In this document: positions 1-9,537 of the stretch, piece after piece
Numbering within the stretch: position 1 is the stretch's first letter
How the letters are laid out: every line of letters begins with the position of its first letter
NCBI GenBank assembly: GCA_964586235.1
Contig: CAZPIO010000018.1
Span: 16,243 to 80,242 of the forward strand
Direction: 5' to 3'
Length of the DNA stretch: 64,000 nt
Source: JAUCQB01 sp964586235
GTDB lineage: Bacteria; Planctomycetota; Phycisphaerae; UBA1845; PWPN01
Position numbers and translations under genes: made by a program
Notes under the pieces: model-generated
Database searches by the model: none
What the model was told of the DNA's origin: nothing
Seen by the model: only the letters and a program-made list of their open reading frames with translations

Positions 1-937
1 TGAACCGATGCCCCAGCGGCACGATGTAATCCTGGTCCGGCGGCACCGTGACCTCTTTGCGGGTCACCTTCTGCCCGTCCACGAACAGATCCAGCGTGGT
101 CGTCACGTCTTCCTTGTGACCGAAAGACTTCATCTTCACGCTGATGGACGTCGGCCACAGGCTGCACGCCAGCCCCGGGATCATCGCGTCCGGGCCGCCG
201 GCGATGGATACGTCGGTCACCGCCACGTCGGCCGCCGGCGTCTCCGGCACCGTCACGACGAACAACTCGGCGACCTCGCGAGCCTGGGCGAAGGCCTGCC
301 GCCGCCTGGTATCATCATCGTGCCAGGATGTGGCCTGCCCGTCGGTCACCAGCACGAGTTCACGGTTTGGCGAGGACTCGTTCTTCAGCCGGTCGGCCGC
401 GCGGGTCAACGACTCCTCGATCGCCGGGCCGCTGTCGCGGGCGGCCAGCTTCGAAATGGCCTGCCGCACGTAACCCAGGTCGCGCGTCGGCTGGCGGACG
501 AGGTCGATCGGCGGATCGGCCGCCAGCATCACCGCCACGTCGCTGCCCGCGGGCAGTTCGTCGAGATACTGCTCGATCCGCGACACCGCCCGGTCGAGCC
601 GGCTGCGGACGCCGTCGGATGCCGCCATGCTCGCCGAATCGTCCAGCACGATGATGCTCACCGTGCGCTGCCGCTGCCCGCTGAGCCATCGCCATCCGGC
701 CCGTGCCACCGGTCTCAGCACCACCAGCACCACCGCCGCGACGATCAACGTGCGCACGATCAGCAGCAGGATCGTCTCCAGGAGCAGCTTCCGGCGGTTC
801 TTGCGCAGCGCCCGCATCAGGAAGGTCTGCGCCGCCCAGCGGACCCGAGGCAGCCTCTGCCGGATCAGGATGTGGATCAGGATCGGCACCGCCATCAGGG
901 GGAGCAGCCAGAGCAGGTCGCTGTTCAGCAGCCTCAT
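1..937 (-). CDS. BatA-like membrane protein with VWA domain (partial)
   Basis: The gene starts at 937 and runs off the left edge, so about 312 codons are seen. Its ATG overlaps the stop of the DUF58 gene (ATGA), which points to translational coupling. The product begins MRLLNSDLLWLLPLMAVPIL, the usual BatA N-terminal membrane segment. A basic stretch (RKNRRK) and a second hydrophobic helix (ETILLLIVRTLIVAAVVLVV) follow. A VWA domain then starts with SIIVLDDSASMA, a DxSxS MIDAS motif that would bind a divalent metal. The MoxR-DUF58-BatA order is a well-known module thought to act in envelope protein or metal-cofactor assembly; the specific client here cannot be told. The C-terminus lies outside the window. 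Confidence 0.85.
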   Translation of the reverse strand, partial: MRLLNSDLLWLLPLMAVPILIHILIRQRLPRVRWAAQTFLMRALRKNRRKLLLETILLLIVRTLIVAAVVLVVLRPVARAGWRWLSGQRQRTVSIIVLDDSASMAASDGVRSRLDRAVSRIEQYLDELPAGSDVAVMLAADPPIDLVRQPTRDLGYVRQAISKLAARDSGPAIEESLTRAADRLKNESSPNRELVLVTDGQATSWHDDDTRRRQAFAQAREVAELFVVTVPETPAADVAVTDVSIAGGPDAMIPGLACSLWPTSISVKMKSFGHKEDVTTTLDLFVDGQKVTRKEVTVPPDQDYIVPLGHRF

Positions 938-1884
938 CGGCGGCCCTCCCGGATCTTGCCGCGGGCCGTCAGGTAGCGGACCAGGAGGTGATCGACCGGT
1001 TCAGCGGTGTTAACCAGGACGTAGTCGGACCGCGTGCTCGCGCAGGCCATTTTCGCCTGGTCGACGAACTGCTGCACGATCTCGACGTAGTCGGCGCGGA
1101 TCTTGCTCGGCTCGGCGATGGCGGCGGGCAGCGATTCCATGCCTTCGAAGCGAATTCGACCCGAGAACGCGAAGGTCAGCTCCTGCGGATCGAGGACGTG
1201 CATGACGATGACCTCGTGCCGCTGGTGTCGCAGTTGCTGCACCGCTCGCAGGATGCCGGCCGTGTCGTCGCCGCCTTCGGGCGAGCCGATGTCCAGCAGA
1301 TCGGAGATGATCACCACGATGCCGCGGCGCCCGATCATTTCGGCGAGCACCGGCACGACCGTCTCGAGCCTGGTGCCCCGCTCCGGCTTGATCGTCTCCA
1401 GGCTCGACGCCACTAAGCCGAGTGAGCCGAGGCTCGTCCGCGGCGGCAGGAAGCTCAGCAGGTTCTCATCAAACAGGGCGACCGAAACCGCGTCCGACTG
1501 CCGCAGCGCCAGGTACGACAGCGAGGCCGTCATCAGGCACGCGTGGTCGAGCTTGCTCGTCTTTCCCGATGCGTACCGCATCGACTCGCTGCAATCGAGA
1601 ATGAAGGTGACGACGAAATTGGTCTCTTCCTGGAACTGCCGCACGTAGTATCGTTCGGTCCGCCCGTAAACCTTCCAGTCGACATGCCGCGTGTCGTCGC
1701 CGGGGACGTACGCCCGGTGCTGTGCGAATTCGCTGCTCGCCCCGAGGTAGGGGCTGCGCTGCAACCCGGCCATCGTGCCTTCCACCAGATCTCTGGCGCG
1801 CATCTCCAGCGAGGCAATATGGTCGAGCACGTCGAACACGACGTACTTGCGGTTGGTCAACTTTTCCTCGCGCTGCCTGGCCAT
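934..1884 (-). CDS. DUF58 domain protein
   Basis: The product has 316 residues and no signal peptide. It contains the DUF58 signature around residues 50-75 (YVPGDDTRHVDWKVYGRTER) followed by a VWA-like fold with FILDCSESMRYA, a DxSxS metal site. It lies between the MoxR gene upstream and the BatA-like gene downstream, overlapping the latter by 4 nt. In characterised MoxR operons DUF58 proteins are cytoplasmic partners of the AAA ATPase. The substrate is unknown. The ATG at 1884 is preceded only by a weak purine stretch. Confidence 0.9.
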   Translation of the reverse strand: MARQREEKLTNRKYVVFDVLDHIASLEMRARDLVEGTMAGLQRSPYLGASSEFAQHRAYVPGDDTRHVDWKVYGRTERYYVRQFQEETNFVVTFILDCSESMRYASGKTSKLDHACLMTASLSYLALRQSDAVSVALFDENLLSFLPPRTSLGSLGLVASSLETIKPERGTRLETVVPVLAEMIGRRGIVVIISDLLDIGSPEGGDDTAGILRAVQQLRHQRHEVIVMHVLDPQELTFAFSGRIRFEGMESLPAAIAEPSKIRADYVEIVQQFVDQAKMACASTRSDYVLVNTAEPVDHLLVRYLTARGKIREGRR

Positions 1885-1940
1885 CCTATGGTATCCGTTG
1901 CGCTAAGCCGGTCGCTCTGCCGGGTGGAGACCGATCCGTG

Positions 1941-2082
1941 AAATCCGAATGACGAAGCCGAAATGACGAATGAAATCCGAAGCACGAATAACGAAGGCGG
2001 CGGCGGAGCAGTCCCTTATTTGGGCATTCGGGTTTCGGCATTCGTCATTCATTCGACATTCGGGTTTCGACATTCGTCATTT
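1941..2082. repeat. imperfect long inverted repeat of GAATGACGAA-type units
   Basis: The 226-bp gap between the DUF58 and MoxR genes is filled by degenerate units such as AAATGACGAATG (1961-1972) on the left and their reverse complement on the right, for example CATTCGTCATT near 2069-2081. The two arms (about 1941-1996 and 2023-2082) could fold into a long imperfect hairpin. It looks like a dispersed extragenic palindrome rather than a regulatory site, and it sits inside what otherwise looks like one operon. Confidence 0.6.
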
Positions 2083-2110
2083 TCCCTTGGCCTCTGCTGG
2101 ACCCTGAACC

Positions 2111-3124
<1,014 letters not shown>

Positions 3125-3239
3125 GAGAGATCCTCCAATCTTGGCGTGTCCCTGCGGCCGGTGCCGCCCGACGTTCATCCTTCAGTTCGTCCAGGCGAGG
3201 CATCATGGCCGGCAGTCGGCAATTGCATCGTGCTGCGAC

Positions 3240-3260
3240 AAAAAAGCAACCGGCGGTTGC
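3240..3260 (-). terminator. hairpin plus six T residues in the moxR leader
   Basis: Read on the minus strand, GCAACC-GCC-GGTTGC is followed directly by TTTTTT, the form of an intrinsic terminator. It lies 116 nt upstream of the GTG start of the MoxR gene, and no minus-strand gene precedes it. It could therefore be an attenuator in the leader, or end a short transcript from further upstream. Identified by eye only. Confidence 0.5.
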
Positions 3261-3840
3261 GGCGACAGCGGCCTGTTGCCTGAGTCCAGGGCTGCGTTCC
3301 GTTCCTTCCCGTTCGAGCCCTTGTTCGCGAGGTCCCAAAGCAGTCTGGCGGTGAGATAACGACTCCGGCTGCAAGCGTATACTAAATCGCCCTCGCCGAC
3401 AATGTGTCGCCGGGACACCGGCTTGTACTTGGATGTGGCGGGTGCGGGTGTGGTTTTCGTGGCAGGGCGGGGATGATCAGCCGGGAAGGAGGGCCTGCGG
3501 GTGTGGTGGGGAGCCAGTGCCTCGGCGCCCCCGGTGGACGGAAAGGCGTCTCATGGCCACGACAGGATGAGTCGCCCGGTTTCTTGATGATCTGTCTCGT
3601 GGAGGCTGCTCAGCCCATGGTTTGCCGCATTGGGTGCGGGCACGGTCGATGATCTCCCTTTCGGCCGGGGAGCCGCTCGGGTTTTTGTGCAGTATCTGGA
3701 CGCATCGGACGATCCTGCTCCAAATGGGGCCGACGCTGCTCGGCGAAGCTGCACCCGCCCGGGCAGCACGGGCATCCTGGTCTGCCGTTGATGTGGTTTC
3801 TTGTGTTGGCCGGTGTCGCCACTCAATGCGAGCATATGCC
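3261..3840. other. gene-free stretch between divergent genes
   Basis: This stretch separates the leftward MoxR operon from the rightward zinc-ribbon pair. Long open frames on both strands have no recognisable domain, no ribosome site and compositions that look like shadows of GC-rich sequence. No RNA gene was recognised. It presumably holds promoters for both directions, but none was convincing. Confidence 0.5.
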
Positions 3841-4767
3841 ATGGCAGGTTCTCCTGACTCACATGTGGTTCCGAGGATGGACGCCGACGGGCGGATCGAC
3901 GTGGACCTTCGGTGTGCATTCTGCGGACGTGAACTCCGGGGTCTTGCCCTCGATGGACGTTGTCCGCAGTGTGCGACAGCCATCAGATGCTCGACCCGAG
4001 TTGACTTGCTGCGGTACGGCGACCCGGCGTGGCTGGAGACCTTGGCAGGCGGCACAACCTGGACCATCGCGGGTATTCTCATCGGCATCCTGGCCGGGCT
4101 GGCTGCCGCGGTCGCGCAGGTGGTGTATTCGCAGCCGGCGCTGGGCATCCTGCTGACGGCCTTGGGAGGTCTGATCGGGCTGATCGGCTTCTGGAGACTC
4201 ACTGCGCCTGAGCCCGGGGCGGCACCGTCAACGGAGATAACCGCGAGAGAACTCACCCGGTACGGCTCCGCGGGCGGGTTTCTGTTGAACCTGGTTTATC
4301 TGTGGGCCGGCATCTCCTACCCCGACCTGGCAGGGTACGTGGGGCTGCCGGCTGCACTGCTGGGGCTGCTGACCATTGTGGCTACGTTCATCTACGCCGG
4401 CCGAATGGCCATGCGCATACCCGACGAGAGTCTTGCCAAGCAGACCCGGCGGGTGATGGGCGGCATGATCACGCTGACCGTCCTGTGGATCATTCTCGAC
4501 GCACTCAAGGAACTCAGCGGCCCCGCGCCTCCGGTGACACTCACGACCGGTAGCCCGGCCAACCCGTTGACGGGGTTCACACCGGTGACGGGTATCATGA
4601 TGGGTCTGGGCTGCTTTGCCGGGATAACAGCCCTCACGCTGGCCGTCTGGAACCTGGCTCTGCTCGCCCGTTTCCGCCGGGCATTCATTCAGGCGGCCAG
4701 GCAGGCCCGCGCGGCCAAGGCCGTGCCTCCACCGACGCCAAGCGAGACGGAAACACCGGCCTCATGA
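3841..4767 (+). CDS. zinc-ribbon multi-pass membrane protein A
   Basis: The product has 308 residues. An N-terminal zinc ribbon (CAFCGRELRGL, then CPQC) precedes four or five hydrophobic segments, for example around IAGILIGILAGLAAAVAQVV and LTLAVWNLALLARF. The ATG at 3841 was chosen because it aligns with the start of the paralogous next gene, both having about 12 residues before the conserved D-x-x-G; the open frame extends further upstream without a ribosome site. It overlaps the next gene by ATGA. Such N-terminal zinc-ribbon membrane proteins are frequent in Planctomycetota and have no known function. Confidence 0.75.
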   Translation: MAGSPDSHVVPRMDADGRIDVDLRCAFCGRELRGLALDGRCPQCATAIRCSTRVDLLRYGDPAWLETLAGGTTWTIAGILIGILAGLAAAVAQVVYSQPALGILLTALGGLIGLIGFWRLTAPEPGAAPSTEITARELTRYGSAGGFLLNLVYLWAGISYPDLAGYVGLPAALLGLLTIVATFIYAGRMAMRIPDESLAKQTRRVMGGMITLTVLWIILDALKELSGPAPPVTLTTGSPANPLTGFTPVTGIMMGLGCFAGITALTLAVWNLALLARFRRAFIQAARQARAAKAVPPPTPSETETPAS

Positions 4768-5693
4768 CCGACGCGTCTCAACAACCACATCTGCCCGTCG
4801 ATCCTCACGGATGCATCAGCATCGACATCCAGTGTGTCTCATGCGGCTACAACTTGCGAGGGCTTCTGCCGGGCGGGAATTGCCCCGAGTGCGGGAGCGC
4901 GGTGGCCCAGTCGACCCGTAGCGAGTTCCTGCGGTTCGCCGACCCTGTCTGGCTGTCGGACCTCGTCAGCGGCCTCGACTGGATGGTCGTCTCCTTTCTC
5001 GCGGCGGGGTTCCTCTGCATGCTGGGAGGTGCCGCGATGGACATCCTGGGAATCTGGGCAGGCTTGCTGTCCGGCACGCTCGCAGGACTCGTTGGCCTGC
5101 GTTGCTGGCGCAGGCTCATGAGTGCCGATCCGAATGAGCACGAACCTGCGGGCATCAATGCGAGGAAGGTCGCCTGGTACGGGTATCATCTCTCGATTGG
5201 GATCACGCTGCTGGCGCAGTTGACCGCCCTGGACGACCGGCTGCTGATTCTCTGCGGCATGTGTTTCTGCGGCGTGGTGGCCATTGTTGTGACTGCCACT
5301 ATGATCCGGCTCACCCAGCTTGCACGGCGTATCCCTCATCGCAAGCTTGCCACGTGGACGCGGGTGGCCGTCGCGGGGGTCATCACAATCTCGATCTGCC
5401 TGAGCCCGATGGCGATGCTGATCAGTATCTCGCTACTGCTGTTCTCGGGTGGACCCGGACATATTTACTGGGATCCTGGCCCTCCCTGGGAGGCGGTCCT
5501 GGACATACTTTGGATAGTTGCAGCGGTGGGCTTTATCCTGGTCCCCATCCTGTCTTTGGGGCTTGGTCCGTTACTGGTCATCCTCTTTTTCTGGTACCGC
5601 AAGGCATTTCGCCAGGCCCTGCAAAACGCTCAGATTTCCTGGGCATACAGAAACGCCGTTCGGGATCGCGACGAACCTGCTGTTACGCCTTGA
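4764..5693 (+). CDS. zinc-ribbon multi-pass membrane protein B
   Basis: The product has 309 residues and is a tandem paralogue of the preceding gene. A zinc ribbon (CVSCGYNLRGL, then CPEC) is followed by the conserved FADPVWL segment and hydrophobic helices along the rest of the chain. The shared layout of zinc ribbon, R-S-E/D-x-L-R-F/Y-x-D-P-x-W-L motif, paired helices and a C-terminal FRxAFxQA segment indicates duplication. The 4-nt overlap suggests co-translation. No enzymatic motif is visible and the function is unknown. Confidence 0.8.
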   Translation: MTDASQQPHLPVDPHGCISIDIQCVSCGYNLRGLLPGGNCPECGSAVAQSTRSEFLRFADPVWLSDLVSGLDWMVVSFLAAGFLCMLGGAAMDILGIWAGLLSGTLAGLVGLRCWRRLMSADPNEHEPAGINARKVAWYGYHLSIGITLLAQLTALDDRLLILCGMCFCGVVAIVVTATMIRLTQLARRIPHRKLATWTRVAVAGVITISICLSPMAMLISISLLLFSGGPGHIYWDPGPPWEAVLDILWIVAAVGFILVPILSLGLGPLLVILFFWYRKAFRQALQNAQISWAYRNAVRDRDEPAVTP

Positions 5694-5789
5694 GAGACTC
5701 CGGATCGGCAGCTGGGAATCTGAGGCGGTAGTGGGCGACTGTGTGTTGTCGGGTGGGGGCCATTCAGCAAACCCGAAATCGACGGCGGC

Positions 5790-6287
5790 TCAATCGAACA
5801 GGCTCTGTTGCCCGGGCACGTCGGATCGAGCACGATCGGCGACGCTCTTGGCCTCGTCGATCAGTTCGCCGAGGTCTGCGAAGCGGCGGTAGACACTCGC
5901 GAAGCGGATATACGCGATCTGATCGAGGTCTCGGAGTTTCTCCGCGACGAGGGCGCCGATCGCCTGGCTGCTGACCTCGCGATCGTACTCCTTGAACAGC
6001 GAATCCTCGACCGCGTCGACGAGCCTCACCAGCGATTCCTCCTCCACCGGCCGCTTGTAGCAGGCCCTCTGCACGCCCGCGAAGATCTTGGTTCGATCGT
6101 AGGGCACGCGGGTCTCGTCGCGCTTGACCACCAGCAGCTTGACCTCGTTCTCAACCCGCTCCTTGGTGGTGAAGCGTTTGTGGCAGAATTGACAGACGCG
6201 CCGCCGGCGGATGACCTCGCCGCCCTCGCTGAGGCGAGAGTCGATGACCTTATCCTGGTTGATTTCTTTACAGTATGGACAGCGCAT
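5790..6287 (-). CDS. nrdR: transcriptional repressor NrdR
   Basis: The product has 165 residues, the usual NrdR length. The N-terminal zinc ribbon has MRCPYC (C3, C6) and CQFC (C32, C35) around the typical DSRLSEGG and RRRRVC basic segment. The central ATP-cone (KRDETRVPYDRTKIFAGVQRAC) is followed by the family's IAYIRFASVYRRF motif. NrdR binds ATP/dATP and represses ribonucleotide reductase genes. No nrd gene lies nearby and no NrdR box was recognised, so it appears to act on distant targets. Confidence 0.97.
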   Translation of the reverse strand: MRCPYCKEINQDKVIDSRLSEGGEVIRRRRVCQFCHKRFTTKERVENEVKLLVVKRDETRVPYDRTKIFAGVQRACYKRPVEEESLVRLVDAVEDSLFKEYDREVSSQAIGALVAEKLRDLDQIAYIRFASVYRRFADLGELIDEAKSVADRARSDVPGQQSLFD

Positions 6288-6363
6288 AATCCGTGATTAG
6301 TCCCAGATTCCGGGGACTGTTCCTGCCGGCCGGTGCCCCCCGCAGACAGGTGACCGCACAACC

Positions 6364-6392
6364 TTGGGCAAGCACCAGATCTGGAGTATAAC
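6364..6392 (+). promoter_or_regulatory. sigma70-like promoter for the MBL-fold gene
   Basis: TTGGGC (6364-6369) is separated by 17 nt from TATAAC (6387-6392). It lies in the divergent nrdR/hydrolase intergenic region and would give a leader of roughly 90 nt before the ATG at 6492. Assigned by consensus match only. Confidence 0.5.
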
Positions 6393-6491
6393 GGAAATCG
6401 GCGGCCCTAGATATAGTCCCCTGTCCAAAAAACGCAACAGAAGCCGCCCGGTCCTCTTGGCAAACCTCGCGCCAGCGGACATAGTAGGCGA

Positions 6492-7370
6492 ATGGCGTCC
6501 AGGCTGATCGAGAAGACGATAGGGGGGGTTCGCCTCCAGGGCTTTACCCTGGCCGGCGAGGAGACGGTCATCATCGTGCCCGAGATGAACGTCGCCTTTG
6601 ACGTTGGCCGAGCTCCCCGCGAGGTGATCGGGATCGATCATATCTGCTTGTCCCACGGGCACATGGATCACGCCGCGGGCCTGGCTTACTACTTCTCCCA
6701 GCGCAATTTCCAGGGCAACGCACCCGGCTGCGTGCTGGCTCATCACAAGCTGGTGCCGGCGATCGAGGAGCTGATGAGGGTTTGGGGCAGGATTGAGGGG
6801 CATATCTCCCCGGCCCGGATCGTCGGGGTGGATGAGGACGAGGATTTTCCTCTGCACCGTTCGCTGGTTATACGGCCGTTCCGGGTCCGGCATCCGGGCC
6901 CGACGCTGGGCTTCTCGCTGGTCGAGGTGCGAAAGAAACTCAAGCCCGAGCTGGCCGAACTCTCCGGCCAGCAGATCGCCGAGCTCAAGCGTTCCGGGCA
7001 GACGGTGGAGGACCGCCTGGAGATCCCGCGGGTCGCGTTCTGCTCCGATTCGGCCGTCGGGCCGTTCCTGGATCGCGACCACGTTCGCAACGCCGATGTG
7101 CTGATTTTCGAATGCACCTTCTTCGAGCCCGAGCACCTGGATCGCGCCCGGCTCGGACAGCACACCCACATCAGCGACCTGCCGGAACTGTTCGAACGTG
7201 TTCGCAGCCCGCACGTCGTGCTCATGCACACAAGCCGCCGCACGGGAATCGGCCCGGCCAAGCGATACCTCCGCAAGATTCTCAAGCCCGCCGACCTCGA
7301 GCGCCTCACGATCTTCATGGATCAGCCGCTTCGAAATCGCGAGCCCCAGCCGCCGCCTCCGCAGGAGTGA
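6492..7370 (+). CDS. metallo-beta-lactamase-fold hydrolase, RNase Z-like
   Basis: The product has 292 residues. The metal-binding HxHxDH motif is SHGHMDH (residues 54-60). Later candidate metal ligands are the aspartate in VAFCSDSAVG and the histidine in VVLMHTSRR. The segment LIFECTFFEPEH resembles the RNase Z/ElaC region just before the last histidine. It is cytoplasmic by sequence. Similar proteins are annotated as ribonuclease Z or as general MBL-fold hydrolases, and the RNase Z flexible arm is not obvious. A sigma70-like promoter precedes it. Confidence 0.82.
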   Translation: MASRLIEKTIGGVRLQGFTLAGEETVIIVPEMNVAFDVGRAPREVIGIDHICLSHGHMDHAAGLAYYFSQRNFQGNAPGCVLAHHKLVPAIEELMRVWGRIEGHISPARIVGVDEDEDFPLHRSLVIRPFRVRHPGPTLGFSLVEVRKKLKPELAELSGQQIAELKRSGQTVEDRLEIPRVAFCSDSAVGPFLDRDHVRNADVLIFECTFFEPEHLDRARLGQHTHISDLPELFERVRSPHVVLMHTSRRTGIGPAKRYLRKILKPADLERLTIFMDQPLRNREPQPPPPQE

Positions 7371-7649
7371 CCGGCCCGCTTACGTCTCGAAAGGGCCTTC
7401 GCAACCACAAGAGACACTGGCTGCATGGTCCGAATCAGTGCCTCGAACGGTGGCCGCTTTCCGATAACCTGCGGAGTCCGGCGGGTTAGCGGAACTTCGC
7501 TCCCTGGAGAGGGTGCTCGCCCATCCCCCGGCGTCCCCTTACGCAAAGGCGACATGCCTGTTAGTCGATACCGGAGAGGGCCGAGTCGCCCGCAGGCGGC
7601 AGGGGTATGCTCATGCAGCGCGGGCCGTTCGGCCGGTGAGGCTGGAAAG

Positions 7650-8453
7650 ATGGACATAGCGACGATCATCGGGGCCATCTTCGCCGTGGGGGCCATCCTG
7701 TGGGCCATGTACGAAGGCACCCACGGCCACCTCGGCGCCTTCTTCTCCACGGAAGGTTTTGTGCTGGTCCTCGGTGGATCCTTCGCGGCAGTGTGCCTGT
7801 CCATGCCCCTGAGGTCGGTGCTCGACGTTTTCGCTTATCTCAAGCAATGGGTCTTTGCCCGCGATGTCCCCGTTCACCATCTGATCAAGGAGATCGTCGG
7901 ATACGCGGAGATCGCCCGCCGCGACGGGGTATTGGCGCTCGAGAACGAGGTGAAGAAGCAGAAAGACCCCTTCTTGCGCAAAGGCCTGCAGCTCTGTGTC
8001 GACAGCATGGACGCGGTGACCATCGAGCACGCTATGCGCATCGAGATCGAGGCCCTGGCCGAGCGCCACAAGAAGGGCAAGAAATTCTTCGAGCTGATGG
8101 GCAAGTATGGACCGGGTTTCGGCCTGATCGCGACGCTGATCGGCCAGGTGGCGATGTTCCGCAACATGGGCGGCGACAGCGCGGCCATCGGCCAGGCACT
8201 GGCCATCGCGCTGCTGGGAACGCTGTATGGGTGCGTGATCTGCAACGTGGTCTGCGGCCCGATCGCCGACAAGCTGGCGATCCGGTCTTCGCACGAGCAG
8301 TTTATCCGGGAGATGATGCTGGTGGGCATCCTCGGCCTGCAGTCCGGCGACAACCCGCGGATGGTGCAGCTCAAGATGCAGTCATTCCTGTCGCAGAAGG
8401 AACTGCGACAACTGGAAGGCTTCGGTGAGGGCAAGGAACAGGGGGCGGCGTGA
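7650..8453 (+). CDS. motA: flagellar motor stator protein MotA
   Basis: The product has 267 residues. It starts MDIATIIGAIFAVGAILWAM with two N-terminal membrane helices, a long cytoplasmic loop with charged residues (around FARDVPVHHLIKEIVGYAEIARRDG) and two C-terminal helices with the conserved MGKYGPGFGLIATLIGQVAMF. The ATG at 7650 follows GGAAAG and fits the family start; the open frame extends upstream without MotA similarity. MotA forms the proton- or sodium-conducting stator with MotB, whose gene follows 89 nt downstream. Confidence 0.93.
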   Translation: MDIATIIGAIFAVGAILWAMYEGTHGHLGAFFSTEGFVLVLGGSFAAVCLSMPLRSVLDVFAYLKQWVFARDVPVHHLIKEIVGYAEIARRDGVLALENEVKKQKDPFLRKGLQLCVDSMDAVTIEHAMRIEIEALAERHKKGKKFFELMGKYGPGFGLIATLIGQVAMFRNMGGDSAAIGQALAIALLGTLYGCVICNVVCGPIADKLAIRSSHEQFIREMMLVGILGLQSGDNPRMVQLKMQSFLSQKELRQLEGFGEGKEQGAA

Positions 8454-8542
8454 TGCGGGTAGCGACGCGGCCTGAGGCTGGTTCTCCGGCGGCGGGCGAG
8501 GTCGATGTGGCCGGTCGCGGCTGATGCAACGGGAAAGAAACC

Positions 8543-9307
8543 ATGGCGGAGAAGAAGAAAGCCCAGCAGGAAGAACAGGGCGAAAGTGCGCCGCTGTGGA
8601 TCGTCAGCTTCGCCGACCTGGTGACGCTGATGCTGAGCTTCTTCGTCATTCTGGCGGCGGGCAACAGCGGCGACGCGAATATCAAGAGCGATCCCGAGTT
8701 TGCCAAGATCGTTTCGGCTCTGCGGATGGCTTTCCGCGACACCTCCCCGGCCGACGAGGCGGTTCTGGCAGCGGCCGCTGACTACCAGGACCTCATCCAG
8801 AAGCTTCACGCGCTGGCCGGCAAGTCGCGGCAGAAAAATGTGGGCGACAGCAATGAGCCGGGCCTCTAAGGCACCGGCTTCCGCGTCCGCAAGATTCGCG
8901 ACGGAATGGAAATCACCATGGGCGGGCCCGTTTTCTTCGAGCCGCTTTCGGGGAGGCTCAGCGAGCAGGGCAAGGCCGACGTGCGTGAGCTGGCGGAGCT
9001 GCTCAAAGGGCATCGCAACAACATCGAGGTTCGCGGCCATGCCGCCGATGAGCCCCGGCCGTCGGACTGGACCTTCAAGGACCTCCTGGAGCTCTCGCAT
9101 CAGCGGGCCAACACCGTCGCCGAGGAGCTGATCAACCTCGGCGTGGATTCCCGAACCATTCGAATCGTGGCCATCGGGCCGAACGAGCCGATTGCCCGAG
9201 GAGCCCAGGGCGCCGACAACCTGGCCATGAACCGCCGGGTCGAGGTCATCGTCCGCGAGTCGCTCATCGACGATTACATGGGCCAGTCGCCGCCCACGGA
9301 TCGGTAA
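8543..9307 (+). pseudogene. motB: motB interrupted by an in-frame TAA
   Basis: Codons 1-108 encode the MotB N-terminus: a charged start, PLWIVSFADLVTLMLSFFVI with the ion-binding Asp of the FADL motif, then a plug-like region. A TAA at 8867-8869 then stops the frame. Without any shift, the same frame continues GTGFRVRKIRDGMEITMGGP and the complete OmpA-like peptidoglycan-binding domain, with LSHQRANTVAEELINLGV and NRRVEVIV, ending at 9307. The whole reading is therefore one motB of about 254 codons broken by one stop. It may be a recent mutation, a base-calling error, or a split gene restarting at ATG 8906, where the ribosome site is poor. Confidence 0.85.
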
Positions 9308-9474
9308 GCGACCACCCTTCAAGCCAAACGCTCGGGTGGCCACCCACCAAAAACCCATAGACCGAGTCATCAGGATGGTGAGGGAGCAAAGTTCGCGAGG
9401 GGCCCGGTTAGCTGCCGAGATCATGTACCGTGGCCCCAGCAGGCGTCGCCGTGTGGTGACTGCCTGGAAGACGC

Positions 9475-9512
9475 GACGGCTCGCCACCTCGTTTTGAAAG
9501 CAGCGAGCCGTC
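9475..9512. terminator. strong hairpin between convergent motB and parA-like genes
   Basis: GACGGCTCGC (9475-9484) and GCGAGCCGTC (9503-9512) are perfect 10-bp inverted arms around an 18-nt loop, with TTT directly after on the plus strand. They sit between convergent genes, so the hairpin may work as a bidirectional terminator. The T-run is short. Confidence 0.5.
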
Positions 9513-9537
9513 TTTCGGGTGTTGGGGTTGATGAGGG

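Noticed and set aside
3477..4256. 259-codon minus-strand frame upstream of the zinc-ribbon pair
   Set aside because: Its composition is shadow-like and it overlaps the zinc-ribbon coding region; no ribosome site or domain.
8700..9131. 143-codon alternative frame overlapping the motB stop
   Set aside because: It is out of frame with both MotB halves and has no similarity to MotB; the interruption is a simple nonsense codon, not a frameshift.
9340..9352. GGGTGGCCACCC palindrome after motB as a terminator
   Set aside because: It has no loop and no T-run; the hairpin at 9475-9512 is the better candidate.
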